A stretch of 64,000 nt of DNA from Oceanobacillus kimchii X50 (GTDB lineage Bacteria > Bacillota > Bacilli > Bacillales > Amphibacillaceae), in the NCBI RefSeq assembly GCF_000340475.1, contig NZ_CM001792.1:402783-466782 (forward strand), in the 5' to 3' direction. Position 1 is the first letter of the stretch, and the number at the start of each line of letters is the position of its first letter. Both the position numbers and the translations under genes were made by a program. Shown here one piece after another: positions 55,413 to 64,000 of the stretch. Under the pieces are notes generated by a model, which was given only the letters and a program-made list of their open reading frames with translations, made no database searches and was not told where the DNA came from.

Positions 55413-55611
55413 TTTTGTTAACGGGAAGTACTAAACTTAACCTATTTCAAGAAAATTTGGATCAGTCAAAAGGAGAAGTGAGGGGAGCGAAAAATCACCA
55501 CTGGATCACTTTATGTAGTGCTGTCAGACTTAAGTCGTAGGATAAATCCACCTTTAGGGGTTCGTTATTTTTTTAAATATTCGTTATAATCAATATTAAG
55601 GAGGTATCAAA

Positions 55612-56463
55612 ATGTTATTTTATAAACCATCAAACCAAATAAATGAACAGAAAAAGATTACTAACAATCGTATTAACTCAATTACTATTCAATCTGGATG
55701 GGCAGACGTGAATGTTTATACACATAAGGAAAATCATATCTCCTTATTTCTAACCTCCATTGAACATGGACCATATTGGATCGTAGAAGAAAACAAAGAT
55801 CAATTACGCCTAGCTATAGAACCAGGAATTAAAAGATTACATTTTCGATTCACTCAAACCATTAAATTAGATATATATGTTCCAGAACAAAATAACATAG
55901 ACTGGGACGTTGAAACGGGTTCTGGAAATGTTTATTTTAACGAACAAATTGTTCAAAATATTACACTAAGAGTTGGATCTGGAAACTTCAAAGGCAAGAG
56001 TCTTACAGTAAAAAATGCCTCAGTAGAAGTTGGATCAGGTGATGTGAATATCAATAATTTTAATGGGAAAAACCTTCAGCTAGTAGGTGGATCTGGAGAC
56101 ATTAAATTAGTAGATGTTACATGTAACACAATCATGTCCAAGATAGGTTCTGGTAGTATAACACATAATCATGTTCGATATAAGGAAATGATTTCAGAAG
56201 GCGGATCAGGTAATCTATTTTTGGAAAATTTCGAAGGTGAAACGAATATGAAAGTAGGAAGCGGAAGTATAGAAGTAATATTAGATAAACAACCAAATAT
56301 AAAATGTGATTTACAAACTGGTAGTGGAAGTATTATAACGGGGGGAGAACGTGTATCTAGTAAAAAAATCCATAAAGTGTTTGGTAAATCAGAGTGTGCA
56401 CTGTCATTAACCAGTGGATCCGGTGATGTAGTGTTGAAACAGTCCTATGATAATAAAAAATAA
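55612..56463 (+). CDS. DUF4097-type beta-repeat protein
   Basis: 283 aa without signal peptide or membrane helix. From about residue 95 on it repeats a roughly 20-residue unit containing GSG[ND][VI/F], for example VETGSGNVYF, VGSGNFKG, VEVGSGDVNI, GGSGDIKL, KIGSGSIT, KVGSGSIEV. This is the right-handed beta-solenoid of the DUF4097 putative adhesin family. ATG after AAGGAGG. It is followed by a shorter paralogue 18 bases later. Function unknown; cytoplasmic location is predicted. Confidence 0.8.
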   Translation: MLFYKPSNQINEQKKITNNRINSITIQSGWADVNVYTHKENHISLFLTSIEHGPYWIVEENKDQLRLAIEPGIKRLHFRFTQTIKLDIYVPEQNNIDWDVETGSGNVYFNEQIVQNITLRVGSGNFKGKSLTVKNASVEVGSGDVNINNFNGKNLQLVGGSGDIKLVDVTCNTIMSKIGSGSITHNHVRYKEMISEGGSGNLFLENFEGETNMKVGSGSIEVILDKQPNIKCDLQTGSGSIITGGERVSSKKIHKVFGKSECALSLTSGSGDVVLKQSYDNKK

Positions 56464-56481
56464 ACCAAAGGAGCGTTATAT

Positions 56482-57219
56482 ATGATAGGAAGAAACGGAG
56501 CAATGGAACTAATTACAAAAGTAATAAAATGTAATGATGTAAAAAAGATACAGATGGACATCTCGGTATCAAATATCACAGTGGAGCCATATGAAGGAAA
56601 CGATATTGAACTTACTTATACTCAAAAGATCGATAAACCATTGTGGGATATACATGTCCAAGAAGGGATACTATCTATTCATTTACAACATAAAACCACA
56701 ATTATAAGACGAACCGAAGACTATAAATTAAAGATTAAATTACCTCGTGAATTTATTTTAGACGGGTCTATAAACAATGGTGTTGGTCATATTAGATTCA
56801 CTGAACTTACAATCGGTGAATTTAGTATAGGGTCAGGTGGAATCCATTGTGAAAAGGTTGAAGCCAATGATTTGAGCATTAATGTTGGAGCGGGCCATTT
56901 ACAACTTCAACATATACATGCGACAAATCTTGATGCTCAAACAGGAACCGGATCTATCTCTACGAAAGATCTAAAGGGAAATGCAGATTTAAATAGTGGA
57001 GTAGGTAATATAAATATAGCTTTAGAAAAAGATTCTAATATTAAATTAGATTTATCGACAGGTATTGGAAAAGTAATAAAAGATGGGTGGTCAGAGTCTA
57101 GTCCTTCAATTGGAAATACGAGTATATTACAAGGAGAAGAAGAATATTGTATATATGCTGTAACTGGTGTTGGGAACATAAAGGTGCATAAAGAGTCAGA
57201 AACAGTTGGTAATTCTTAA
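56482..57219 (+). CDS. Second DUF4097-type beta-repeat protein (paralogue)
   Basis: 245 aa, same plan as its neighbour: an N-terminal strand-rich part (VSNITVEPYEGNDIELTY) then repeated G[VSAT]G units (NGVGHIRF, IGSGGIHC, VGAGHLQL, TGTGSIST, SGVGNINI, TGIGKVIK, TGVGNIKV). No signal peptide or membrane helix. ATG after AAAGGAGCG. The repeats favour GVG/GAG/GTG where the first protein uses GSG, so the two have diverged after duplication. Cotranscribed with the first and probably with the GNAT gene. Confidence 0.78.
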   Translation: MIGRNGAMELITKVIKCNDVKKIQMDISVSNITVEPYEGNDIELTYTQKIDKPLWDIHVQEGILSIHLQHKTTIIRRTEDYKLKIKLPREFILDGSINNGVGHIRFTELTIGEFSIGSGGIHCEKVEANDLSINVGAGHLQLQHIHATNLDAQTGTGSISTKDLKGNADLNSGVGNINIALEKDSNIKLDLSTGIGKVIKDGWSESSPSIGNTSILQGEEEYCIYAVTGVGNIKVHKESETVGNS

Positions 57220-57238
57220 TCATCTTGGGAGGGTTAGA

Positions 57239-57763
57239 ATGATTATTCGTAAGTATAAATCGAGTGATACAGCTGGGTTAGTGGATTTGTTTTATGAAAC
57301 CGTTCATGTTGTTAATAAACAAGATTATACAAAAGAACAATTGCATGCATGGGCACAGGTTTCAAATAAGCAGCAAAAAAAAGACAGTTGGTATCACTCC
57401 CTGAATAAAAATATTACTTATGTAGCTGTGATGGATAACATCATTGTTGGCTTTATTGATATGGAAAAGGATGGCTATCTTAATCGCTTATTTGTACATA
57501 AAGACTATCAGCGACAAGGAATAGCAAAGCGGTTATATAATAGTATTGAAGATGATGCGAAACAATATAATATAGAAAAGCTATATACGAATGCAAGTAT
57601 TACTGCTAAACCTTTTTTTATACAATGTGGATTCACTATAATTCAAAAACAAGAAGTAAATATAAATGGAGTGATACTGGTAAATTATAAGATGAGTAAG
57701 ATAATAAGGACACAAAAGAATGTAAAGCGACGCTGGAATAAAACAATTCAATCAAAAGAATAA
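57239..57763 (+). CDS. GNAT-family N-acetyltransferase
   Basis: 174 aa from the ATG after TGGGAGGGTTAGA (a frame opening at 57206 lies inside the previous gene and lacks a site). N-terminal MIIRKYKSSDTAGLVDLFYE resembles YafP-type acyltransferases; the acetyl-CoA loop is LFVHKDYQRQGIAKRLYN near residues 82-99, and the C-terminal FFIQCGFTIIQKQEV is the usual final strand. The last about 20 residues are very basic. Substrate unknown. Confidence 0.85.
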   Translation: MIIRKYKSSDTAGLVDLFYETVHVVNKQDYTKEQLHAWAQVSNKQQKKDSWYHSLNKNITYVAVMDNIIVGFIDMEKDGYLNRLFVHKDYQRQGIAKRLYNSIEDDAKQYNIEKLYTNASITAKPFFIQCGFTIIQKQEVNINGVILVNYKMSKIIRTQKNVKRRWNKTIQSKE

Positions 57764-57936
57764 TTCAAACAAACGACGACTCTTCAACTATACTTTGTTG
57801 TGTACTGGTCGTCTTTCACTGCAATTCGTAGCTCTAATCTAACCTAGGGAGGTTCTTCCCGTTGGAGTTTACGTAAATTCATGTTCTTTCATTATTCATC
57901 TTGACGTTATATTTGTTTTTCCCAGCGTCTGGTAAC

Positions 57937-59916
57937 TTATTTATTCCACTCTTTGGCTAAGTTAATAAAATATTCGATAGCACTTTCGTTGATGAGTGAT
58001 CCTTTATTCATAACTTGCTCGATACTTGCGCCCATTAATATTTTCTTTATGGGAACTTCAATTTTTTTGCCATTTAATGTTTTAGGTAATTCTTTAACTT
58101 CAAACATATGAGTAGGCACATGTCTTGGTGAACAGTGCGTTCGTAGGTTGTTTTTAATAGATCTCTTTACTTCATCCGTAAAAGGCTTTCTATCTTTCAT
58201 AACTACAAACAAAGGAGTAATCGAATCTCCGTTTGGTTGAGGCAAATCTATCATTAAACTATCTTCTACTTCTTCAATTTGATCAACAGCTCGATAGATT
58301 TCACTTGTACCAATACGAATACCTCCGCGATTTATGGTTGCGTCCGAACGACCATAGATAATAGAGGTGCCTTTTTCTGTAATTTTTATATAATCACCGT
58401 GACACCAAACCCCGCGATAAGTGTCAAAATAACTATGATACATTCGCATACCATCATCGTCATTCCAGAAGAAGATCGGCATACATGGAAATGGTTTTGT
58501 TAGCACTAACTCTCCAATTTCATTAACTAATGAATTTCCATTTGGATCATAACTTTCCACTTTCGCTCCTAGACCGCTACACTGCAGTTCTCCTGCATAA
58601 ACTGGTAAAGTTGGAGAACCAAGCAAAAAGGCCGTACATACATCGGTTCCGCCACTCACAGAAGATACCCAAATATCTTTCTTCACATGAGTATAACACC
58701 ATTGAAATCCTTCAGGAGGTAACGGAGATCCAGTTGAACTTATATTTTTTAAATTGGAAAGATCGAATTCTTCACCTGGATGGATATCCTTCTTCATCGA
58801 TGAAGTTAAGAAGCTCGCACTGGTTCCAAATACAGTCATTTTTGTATCCTCAGCAAATTTCCATAAGTAACGTTCATCTGGATAGGTTGGGCTTCCATCG
58901 TATAAAATAATACAACTTCCAGTAAGGAGCCCTCCAACAAGAAAATTCCACATCATCCATCCTGTTGTAGTAAACCAGAAAAAACGAGAATCCTTATCTA
59001 AATCGAGATGTAAGTGAGTGGATTTTAGATGCTCGAGTAACATCCCACCTTGGCTATGAACGATTGCTTTAGGTTTTCCGGTTGTACCAGATGAATAGAG
59101 TACCCAAAGCGGGTCATTAAAGCCAACCGGTGTATAGGTTAGTTCTAAAGGTTTACTAGCGTGAACGGCATCTGTCCATATTATTGGTCGTTTTAAATTA
59201 GAAAAATCTGCATCGTCATACAAGTAAGGAATCGTAATCGTTGCTTCTAAAGAAGGTATTGTTGACTGAATCTCTTCGATAATAGCCATTCGATTAAAGC
59301 TTTTACCACCATATTGATAACCATCTATGGTAATCATAACTTTAGGTTCAATTTGCTGGAATCGTTCAATAACACTTTGTTTTCCAAAATCAGGAGATGC
59401 ACTGGACCAGATTGCTCCGAGACTAGAAGTGGCCAGAAAGGCAACAATAGTTTCATAAATATTAGGAGCATAACTAGCTACTCGGTCGCCTTTTGTTACT
59501 CCGATATTCTTAAGTGTTTGTTGTAGTGCAGCTGTATCTTGATAAAGTTGTTTCCAGGAAATTTCTTGCATTTCTCGCGTTTCTGAAGCATGTATAATGG
59601 CAGGATTTGAATTATTTTTATGCTTAAACACATGTTCTGCATAGTTTACTTTTGCCTCTTTAAACCACCTAGTTCCAGGCATCGATGTACTGGATAATAC
59701 ATGTTGATAGGGGTGGTGAGAAATCACATTAAAGTATTCCCATATCGTTTCCCAAAAGGAAGTAATATCGTCTACTGACCATTTCCACAAAGAAGCATAA
59801 TCGTTCAAATGAAGTTGTTTTTTTTCTGCTAACCATTGCTGATATGCATACATATTTGATTGTTTAATTTGTTGCTCGTTCGGTTCCCATAATAATGTAC
59901 CTTCTTCTACTTTCAC
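57937..59916 (-). CDS. Acetoacetyl-CoA synthetase
   Basis: 659 aa, the size of acetoacetate-CoA ligases (about 650 aa). AMP-binding motif LYSSGTTGKPKAIVHSQGG near residues 271-289, FWFTTTGWMMWNFLVGGLL, and the C-terminal RSDATINRGGIRIGTSEIYR and KTLNGKKIEVPIKK with the catalytic lysine. Activates acetoacetate (e.g. from ketone bodies, leucine or polyhydroxybutyrate) for central metabolism. GTG start after AAAGGGGGAAG. A perfect cre lies between its -35 and -10 boxes, predicting glucose repression. Confidence 0.9.
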   Translation of the reverse strand: MKVEEGTLLWEPNEQQIKQSNMYAYQQWLAEKKQLHLNDYASLWKWSVDDITSFWETIWEYFNVISHHPYQHVLSSTSMPGTRWFKEAKVNYAEHVFKHKNNSNPAIIHASETREMQEISWKQLYQDTAALQQTLKNIGVTKGDRVASYAPNIYETIVAFLATSSLGAIWSSASPDFGKQSVIERFQQIEPKVMITIDGYQYGGKSFNRMAIIEEIQSTIPSLEATITIPYLYDDADFSNLKRPIIWTDAVHASKPLELTYTPVGFNDPLWVLYSSGTTGKPKAIVHSQGGMLLEHLKSTHLHLDLDKDSRFFWFTTTGWMMWNFLVGGLLTGSCIILYDGSPTYPDERYLWKFAEDTKMTVFGTSASFLTSSMKKDIHPGEEFDLSNLKNISSTGSPLPPEGFQWCYTHVKKDIWVSSVSGGTDVCTAFLLGSPTLPVYAGELQCSGLGAKVESYDPNGNSLVNEIGELVLTKPFPCMPIFFWNDDDGMRMYHSYFDTYRGVWCHGDYIKITEKGTSIIYGRSDATINRGGIRIGTSEIYRAVDQIEEVEDSLMIDLPQPNGDSITPLFVVMKDRKPFTDEVKRSIKNNLRTHCSPRHVPTHMFEVKELPKTLNGKKIEVPIKKILMGASIEQVMNKGSLINESAIEYFINLAKEWNK

Positions 59917-59954
59917 ACTCTCTTCCCCCTTTGACTCTAAACTCTTTATATCTT

Positions 59955-59983
59955 ATTATATGAAAACGTTTTCTTTGCGTAAA
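59955..59983 (-). promoter_or_regulatory. Acetoacetyl-CoA synthetase promoter with cre
   Basis: Minus strand TTTACG (59983-59978), 17 bases, TATAAT (59960-59955). The spacer contains ATGAAAACGTTTTCT (59960-59974 on the plus strand), which matches the CcpA-binding cre consensus WTGNAANCGNWNNCW at all positions. Confidence 0.82.
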
Positions 59984-59990
59984 GGGTACT

Positions 59991-60060
59991 TTTATCCCGC
60001 GTGTAACGAGCCTACTTCAAGAATATAAGGATTAGTTAAAGAAAATAAGCGGGGGATAAA
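59991..60060. repeat. Long-loop inverted repeat in the gap before the CvfC-like gene end
   Basis: TTTATCCCGC (59991-60000) pairs with GCGGGGGATAAA (60049-60060) over about ten bases with a two-base bulge and a 48-base spacer. Role unknown; perhaps a dispersed intergenic repeat. Confidence 0.4.
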
Positions 60061-60149
60061 TTGACCTTAATTTTCCAATTCAAGAGCCTTGCTCATACCT
60101 TTATTAGTGGAGAAGGAAAACACCCAAGTTTCATCTTTTTATCATGCTG

Positions 60150-60181
60150 AAAAAAGGCTGATCTCATAATCAGCCTTTTTT
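60150..60181. terminator. Terminator overlapping the CvfC-like stop codon
   Basis: Perfect 13-bp stem AAAAAAGGCTGAT / ATCAGCCTTTTTT around a 6-base loop. The stop codon of the minus-strand gene is inside the stem. Confidence 0.85.
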
Positions 60182-61303
60182 CGTAGCTTGTGTCATTTGA
60201 TGCCATACTGATCCTTGGGCTTCCTTGCCACCTCGAATACGTTCAAGCGCCATATTTATTTGCATTCTTACCTCAAATTCGGGGTCATCTGCAGCATCCT
60301 CAAGCGGAGCAATAGCTGATTCATCTCCAACTTCATATAGGAACATAGCCGCACGCCAACGAACTAATCGGCTTTTGTCTTTCAATGTCGTAATCATTTT
60401 TGGTGTAGCTTCTACAAATCCAAGGTCAGATATACAATCACCAGCAGTACGTCTTACATTAACAGCTTTATCTTCTAAGGCTAAATAGAGCAATGGTAGC
60501 ACTTTTTTATCTTCAATCATCCCAAGATATGCCGTTGCAAGTCGTCGAATCGATGACTTTTCATCGTGTAGTGCTTTTTCTAACAGATCTAAATCATCGA
60601 TAGTAGGATCTAGTCGGTCTAAAGCAGCATAGCGATTTTTCCAATTAGGATCATCCAACTTTTCAATAGGCACAGATTGATAATAGCTGGAACTCTGCTC
60701 GGTTTTATCAGTTTGGAATGCTACGTTTACAAGTGTTCGAAGTCTTTCTTCGTCATAGCTAGCTTTTAGTTCTTCAACAACTTCTTCCCCAATTTCATCC
60801 ATATCACCATATCTTGGGTGTTGTTCCACCCATTTACGATCCATAATTACATTTGTAGATGCTGGTGAAGCATCCATAACAGCATTTGTAAAAAGCTCAG
60901 GTAGTCCAAAGCGTTTCTCTTCATCGTCTTCTTCAAGTTTTACTTGCATCGGAATACCGAGGAACATCTGAATAAAAACACGGACTTCACCAAAACTATC
61001 TTGCTCAACAGAAGGTGTAACATTTTGGATTGATATTTCTTCTGTTGTACCAAGAACTTCACGTACTTGTGGCAATAATTCTTCCCATGATGTCTTTGGG
61101 TGTCTCGCTAATGCAATAAAATCTACCACACGATAAATATTTTTAACACCTGTTAATGAAAATAATTGCTGTACATAGTTAGGCGCTTTATTTAAATCGT
61201 CTTTTTCATTGTAATTATACGTTTCGTCTGGAGGTAGGGATTCATTCAAATTAATTTTCATTGAATGTGGGCTAGGTGTTGGTTCAATAGATACTATTTT
61301 CAT
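60170..61303 (-). CDS. CvfC/YpgR-like protein: NifU-N-type domain plus HEAT repeats
   Basis: 377 aa from the ATG nine bases after AGGAGGT (an in-frame TTG at 61309 is too close to the box). The first about 85 residues resemble the Nfu/NifU N-terminal scaffold domain (IEPTPSPHSMKINLNE ... VKNIYRVVDFIALARHP). About residues 215-365 are HEAT/PBS-type repeats (LDDPNWKNRYAALDRLD, DEKSSIRRLATAYLG, VNVRRTAGDCISDLG, RLVRWRAAMFLYEVGD). This is the architecture of staphylococcal conserved virulence factor C and B. subtilis YpgR. Molecular role unknown; protein scaffold likely. Confidence 0.85.
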   Translation of the reverse strand: MKIVSIEPTPSPHSMKINLNESLPPDETYNYNEKDDLNKAPNYVQQLFSLTGVKNIYRVVDFIALARHPKTSWEELLPQVREVLGTTEEISIQNVTPSVEQDSFGEVRVFIQMFLGIPMQVKLEEDDEEKRFGLPELFTNAVMDASPASTNVIMDRKWVEQHPRYGDMDEIGEEVVEELKASYDEERLRTLVNVAFQTDKTEQSSSYYQSVPIEKLDDPNWKNRYAALDRLDPTIDDLDLLEKALHDEKSSIRRLATAYLGMIEDKKVLPLLYLALEDKAVNVRRTAGDCISDLGFVEATPKMITTLKDKSRLVRWRAAMFLYEVGDESAIAPLEDAADDPEFEVRMQINMALERIRGGKEAQGSVWHQMTQATKKG

Positions 61304-61317
61304 AACCAATATACCTC

Positions 61318-61842
61318 CTATTTATTTGCTAATACATTAATAAATTCTCGTAAATAATCTGGTAAATCTGGTGGGCGACGACTTGATACTAAATTCTCAT
61401 CCACAACGACAGGTTCATCAACCCAAGTCGCTCCAGCATTTGTCATATCATCTTTTATCCCAGGAGTACTTGTTACTGTTTTTCCATTAAGGATATTCGC
61501 AGATATAAGCACCCATCCAGCATGACAAATTTGACCGATTGGTTTTTTTGCTTGGTTCATATTACGAACCATATCAAGAACTTCTGGAAATCTACGTAAT
61601 TTATCTGGTGCCCAGCCGCCAGGTACAAGAATCGCATCATAATCAGCATCGTTTACATCCTTATATGCAAAGTCAGATTCTGCAGGCACTCCATATTTGC
61701 CTATATATTTGTAATTTGCTTCTTTTCCAATAAGGTCAACCTGTGCACCTTCTTCGCGCAACCGGAGGACAGGGTACCATAATTCTAAATCTTCAAAGTC
61801 ATGATCAACAAGTGCTAATACTTTTTTATTTTGTAATTGCAT
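61318..61842 (-). CDS. DJ-1/PfpI-family protein (YfkM/YraA-like)
   Basis: 174 aa from the ATG after GGAGGAATAAAACG (the longer frame to 61953 has no start signal). Nucleophile elbow GQICHAGW gives Cys106 and His107, with Glu17 (DFEDLE) completing the DJ-1/PfpI active site. B. subtilis YfkM (general stress protein 18) and YraA are close in size. Members act as deglycase/glyoxalase or general stress proteins. It lies 15 bases upstream of the CvfC-like gene, so they probably form an operon. Confidence 0.9.
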   Translation of the reverse strand: MQLQNKKVLALVDHDFEDLELWYPVLRLREEGAQVDLIGKEANYKYIGKYGVPAESDFAYKDVNDADYDAILVPGGWAPDKLRRFPEVLDMVRNMNQAKKPIGQICHAGWVLISANILNGKTVTSTPGIKDDMTNAGATWVDEPVVVDENLVSSRRPPDLPDYLREFINVLANK

Positions 61843-61930
61843 CGTTTTATTCCTCCATTCTATGTATAAGTTTAACAGACGTTGTACCTGTTGACGATTA
61901 GAATGATTAATAAGTAACCGTAAAAACATA

Positions 61931-61958
61931 AAAAAACGGTTGGAATGAATCAACCGTT
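61931..61958 (-). terminator. Terminator after the zinc-ribbon gene
   Basis: Minus strand AACGGTTG / CAACCGTT stem with 8-base loop followed by TTTTTTTA. It overlaps the end of the zinc-ribbon gene. Confidence 0.8.
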
Positions 61959-62195
61959 ATATTCTGCATATTTGATAAAGCTTTGTTCTTCTTCAATAAG
62001 TCCGCATGCAGCACATTGTACTTTTAATTTAGGACCTTTATATAACTGATGAAAAACTTCAACATTTTCATCGGTGTAAGCGTTAATTGTTTCACCAGTT
62101 TGTGGGTCCATCTTCACAGGAGTTGCATGCTGTTCAATTAAATTAAATCTTGATCGGTTTGTTTTACAATTGGGACATCGATATGCATGTGTCAT
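61950..62195 (-). CDS. Small zinc-ribbon protein, unknown function
   Basis: 81 aa from the ATG after TTGGAGGTGATGTT. Two CxxC pairs, CPNC (7-10) and CAAC (61-64), are placed to bind one zinc ion at the ends of a beta-rich middle (KMDPQTGETINAYTDE). I do not recognise a named family. It is separated from the PfpI gene by a terminator, so it appears monocistronic. Confidence 0.75.
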   Translation of the reverse strand: MTHAYRCPNCKTNRSRFNLIEQHATPVKMDPQTGETINAYTDENVEVFHQLYKGPKLKVQCAACGLIEEEQSFIKYAEYNG

Positions 62196-62262
62196 AACAT
62201 CACCTCCAACAATAGTATTCCTTTGATGGAGAATTTTATCACGCATGGAACGTGGATGAGAT

Positions 62263-62560
62263 TTAACAAAAAGTTTTGTTCAAAAGACAAATGATAGATA
62301 GAACAAGCATAAGTAATATATGGAGACTCCTTGAAAATCAAAAATCGATTTTCTGCGGGCGATGCAATGCTGTCGAGGTCTTCCTTGTCCTATGGGAATT
62401 AGGCATAGGTAAGACCAGGAATGCGGAGCATCCGGAGGCTCACCAGCCGCCACTGGATAAGCACAGTATATTTCTAAAGCGGCTTTTTAGAGTCTATTCA
62501 TTCGGGTTTATCTTTTGCGTAAATACTTTTGTCTCTCCCTCTACTTCTGTCACTATTAAA
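62263..62560. repeat. Intergenic repeat, copy B
   Basis: Plus-strand copy of the approximately 300-base repeat found inverted at 14170-14470. The central hairpin reads GGTAAGACC...GGAGGCTCACC with AATGC/GCAT upper stem; paired bases differ from copy A at matching positions in part of the stem. Fills most of the 403-base gap between the zinc-ribbon and YueI-like genes. A 123-codon plus-strand frame across it is not credible as a gene. Confidence 0.75.
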
Positions 62561-62598
62561 GTTTTACTTTACGAAATTTCTCTTTGCATAGTGATTAA

Positions 62599-63054
62599 TT
62601 ATTTAAACCAAGATTTGATCCGATCCACTATTCCTTTTTCTTTTTGACCATCATCTTCTACGCTGTCTGATTCTTCCTGATCGTTGTCATTTGAAAGATA
62701 GATATCTTCTTTATCAATCGCATGATTGTAAGTTAATACGGCTCCAATTTCTGTTTGGTGTTCTTGATTACTAATTGTTGTATGTGAAATCTTATATTTA
62801 TCAGCTAAATCCCTTTCTTGCTTTAAGAATTTATAAGCTACGCTACCATTCATTAATAGTGTGGAATTAGGATGTTTTTTCATTTCTATTTCTAACTTTT
62901 CTAATCCACGATCGGACATCACTTCACCAATTGTTAAAGCGAGAATCACACGTTCACGTAAGGTACCTAAAAAGTGCTTCCGTTCAGCCTCTTTTGGTAA
63001 ACGCGTACCATACATGCCTTCTTGTAAATAGTCATCAACATTTTTCTTTGTCAT
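62599..63054 (-). CDS. YueI-family protein (DUF1694)
   Basis: 151 aa. VDDYLQEGMYGTRLPKEAER near residues 6-25, FLGTLRERVILALTIGEV and NGSVAYKFLKQERDLADKY are the YueI/DUF1694 core. The C-terminal about 40 residues are an acidic tail (DNDQEESDSVEDDGQKE) ending in a short basic amphipathic KGIVDRIKSWFK. Function unknown; soluble. ATG after AAAGGATGAAAGCAT. Confidence 0.85.
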   Translation of the reverse strand: MTKKNVDDYLQEGMYGTRLPKEAERKHFLGTLRERVILALTIGEVMSDRGLEKLEIEMKKHPNSTLLMNGSVAYKFLKQERDLADKYKISHTTISNQEHQTEIGAVLTYNHAIDKEDIYLSNDNDQEESDSVEDDGQKEKGIVDRIKSWFK

Positions 63055-63200
63055 ATGCTTTCATCCTTTATATTACTGTTATTGTTAATGTACACCATTA
63101 TTGTATGTAAAAACAAAGAAAATCTATCAAAGAATTTTCTAATGGAAAAAGCATTTATGATACTATAAAAGTAATGAAATGCAAACTGATAGGAGGTCTA

Positions 63201-64000
63201 GTGAAAATGGAACGAAGTCATAAAAGACCAATTTCTTTAGGAAATGGTATCTCACTGATAGACGGATATGATTTAGATGTAGAGAGTAGGACAGGTGTTT
63301 ATGTTTTGGAGGAAGAAGAACTAACCATTATTGAGACAGGCCCAAGCCCATCGGTTCCTTATATCAAAGAAGGTCTTGAAGCGTTAGGACATGATTTAAC
63401 AGAAGTGAAATATATAATACTTACACATATTCACTTAGATCATGGTGGTGGTGCAGGTCGGCTACTACAACTATGTCCAAATGCAACAATAATTGTCCAT
63501 CCTAAAGGAAAGCGACATTTGGTTGATCCGAAAAAGTTAGCTGCAGGAGCAAGAGCTATTTATGGAGAAAGTTTTTCTGATTTGTTCGAACCAATTATAC
63601 CAGTGCCTGAAGATCGTATTGTCGTAAAATCAGAAGGGGACAACCTGACTATTGGTTCAGATCGTAAACTTGAATTTTGGGATACTCCGGGACATTCTCG
63701 ACATCATATAGGAATTTATGATCCAGTGAGTAATGGGATGTTTACAGGAGATACTGCTGGAATACGTTATGAACAGCTAATACCACATGGCATTGATTAT
63801 TTCCTGCCATCTACATCTCCTAATCATTTTGATCCTGTGGCAATGAAAGCTTCTATAGAGAGAATGCGTAAGAAAAACTTGGATTACATTTACTTTGGCC
63901 ATTTTGGTGCAACAGATTTAGTTAATCAAACGTTTAATCAAGTTGAATATTGGCTCGATATTTTTATACAGCAAGGCGAAAGAGCCGTGGCAGAGGAAGA
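63201..64000 (+). CDS. Metallo-beta-lactamase-fold hydrolase (partial, runs off the window)
   Basis: At least 266 codons, open to the window's end. GTG start after GATAGGAGGTCTA. The metal motif HxHxDH is LTHIHLDHGGGAG near residues 75-87; further ligands are the His in TPGHSRHHIG and the Asp in MFTGDTAGI. This is a stand-alone MBL-fold enzyme of the YqjP/glyoxalase-II-like group; substrate unknown. Divergent from the YueI-like gene. Confidence 0.88.
   Translation, partial: MKMERSHKRPISLGNGISLIDGYDLDVESRTGVYVLEEEELTIIETGPSPSVPYIKEGLEALGHDLTEVKYIILTHIHLDHGGGAGRLLQLCPNATIIVHPKGKRHLVDPKKLAAGARAIYGESFSDLFEPIIPVPEDRIVVKSEGDNLTIGSDRKLEFWDTPGHSRHHIGIYDPVSNGMFTGDTAGIRYEQLIPHGIDYFLPSTSPNHFDPVAMKASIERMRKKNLDYIYFGHFGATDLVNQTFNQVEYWLDIFIQQGERAVAEE

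Noticed and set aside
62276..62647. A 123-codon plus-strand open frame between the zinc-ribbon and YueI-like genes.
   Set aside because: It runs through the intergenic repeat and into the YueI-like gene, has no start signal, and the same frame is not kept in the other repeat copy.

Overview
The window looks like chromosome of a low-GC, endospore-forming Bacillaceae member, most probably Oceanobacillus or a close relative. The evidence is the AT-rich sequence, strong AGGAGG-type ribosome binding sites, spore coat and germination genes, a BCCT osmolyte carrier, sodium-coupled transport, CcpA-type cre sites and B. subtilis-like gene sets (thiW-tenA-thiDME with a TPP riboswitch, hom-thrCB, a YhcR-like nuclease, YueI, CvfC). 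The genus is inference; no rRNA is present.

Layout. 1-6.8 kb: a ROK-family regulator, a DinB-family protein, the Leloir operon galKET and an amidohydrolase. 6.9-10.5 kb: an S9 peptidase and an oligopeptide-type binding lipoprotein. 10.6-13.8 kb: threonine operon hom-thrC-thrB. 13.9-20 kb: a small membrane protein, one copy of an approximately 300-bp intergenic repeat, an MFS exporter, a squalene/phytoene synthase-like protein, a BCCT carrier and a Gly-Phe-Pro-Gly repeat protein. 19.4-23.1 kb: thiamine salvage operon under a TPP riboswitch. 23.1-25.9 kb: a LytTR regulator fused to a degenerate ABC domain, followed by an ABC exporter.

25,987-35,370 is the standout: a Tn3-family transposon with two identical 38-bp terminal inverted repeats and a 5-bp target duplication (TATAA on both sides). 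It carries spore genes (YraG/YraF-like coat proteins, a gerA-type ABC receptor operon with a consensus sigma-G promoter, small membrane ORFs that may be receptor accessory subunits), an aldehyde dehydrogenase, fragments of an alcohol dehydrogenase and an ATP-dependent DNA ligase, and a frameshifted, N-terminally truncated transposase. A second, different 38-bp Tn3-type end lies inside it, so the element is a composite.

35.4-41.1 kb: a DHA2 multidrug exporter next to the insertion, an amino acid permease, a class III aminotransferase with a structured leader, and an aminoglycoside-phosphotransferase-fold kinase. 41.2-49.3 kb: a complete L-rhamnose regulon (aldA divergent from rhaM-transporter, then rhaB-rhaA-rhaD-rhaR). 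Three of its promoters share a T-rich element immediately upstream of the -35 box. 49.4 kb: tRNA-Ala(GGC). 49.7-55.3 kb: a large secreted multidomain nuclease/5'-nucleotidase and the YhdT-PanF pantothenate symporter pair. 55.6-57.8 kb: two DUF4097-type beta-repeat proteins and a GNAT acetyltransferase. 57.9-64 kb: acetoacetyl-CoA synthetase under a perfect cre, CvfC-like protein, PfpI-family protein, a zinc-ribbon protein, the second (inverted) copy of the intergenic repeat, YueI-like protein and a metallo-beta-lactamase-fold hydrolase that runs off the end.
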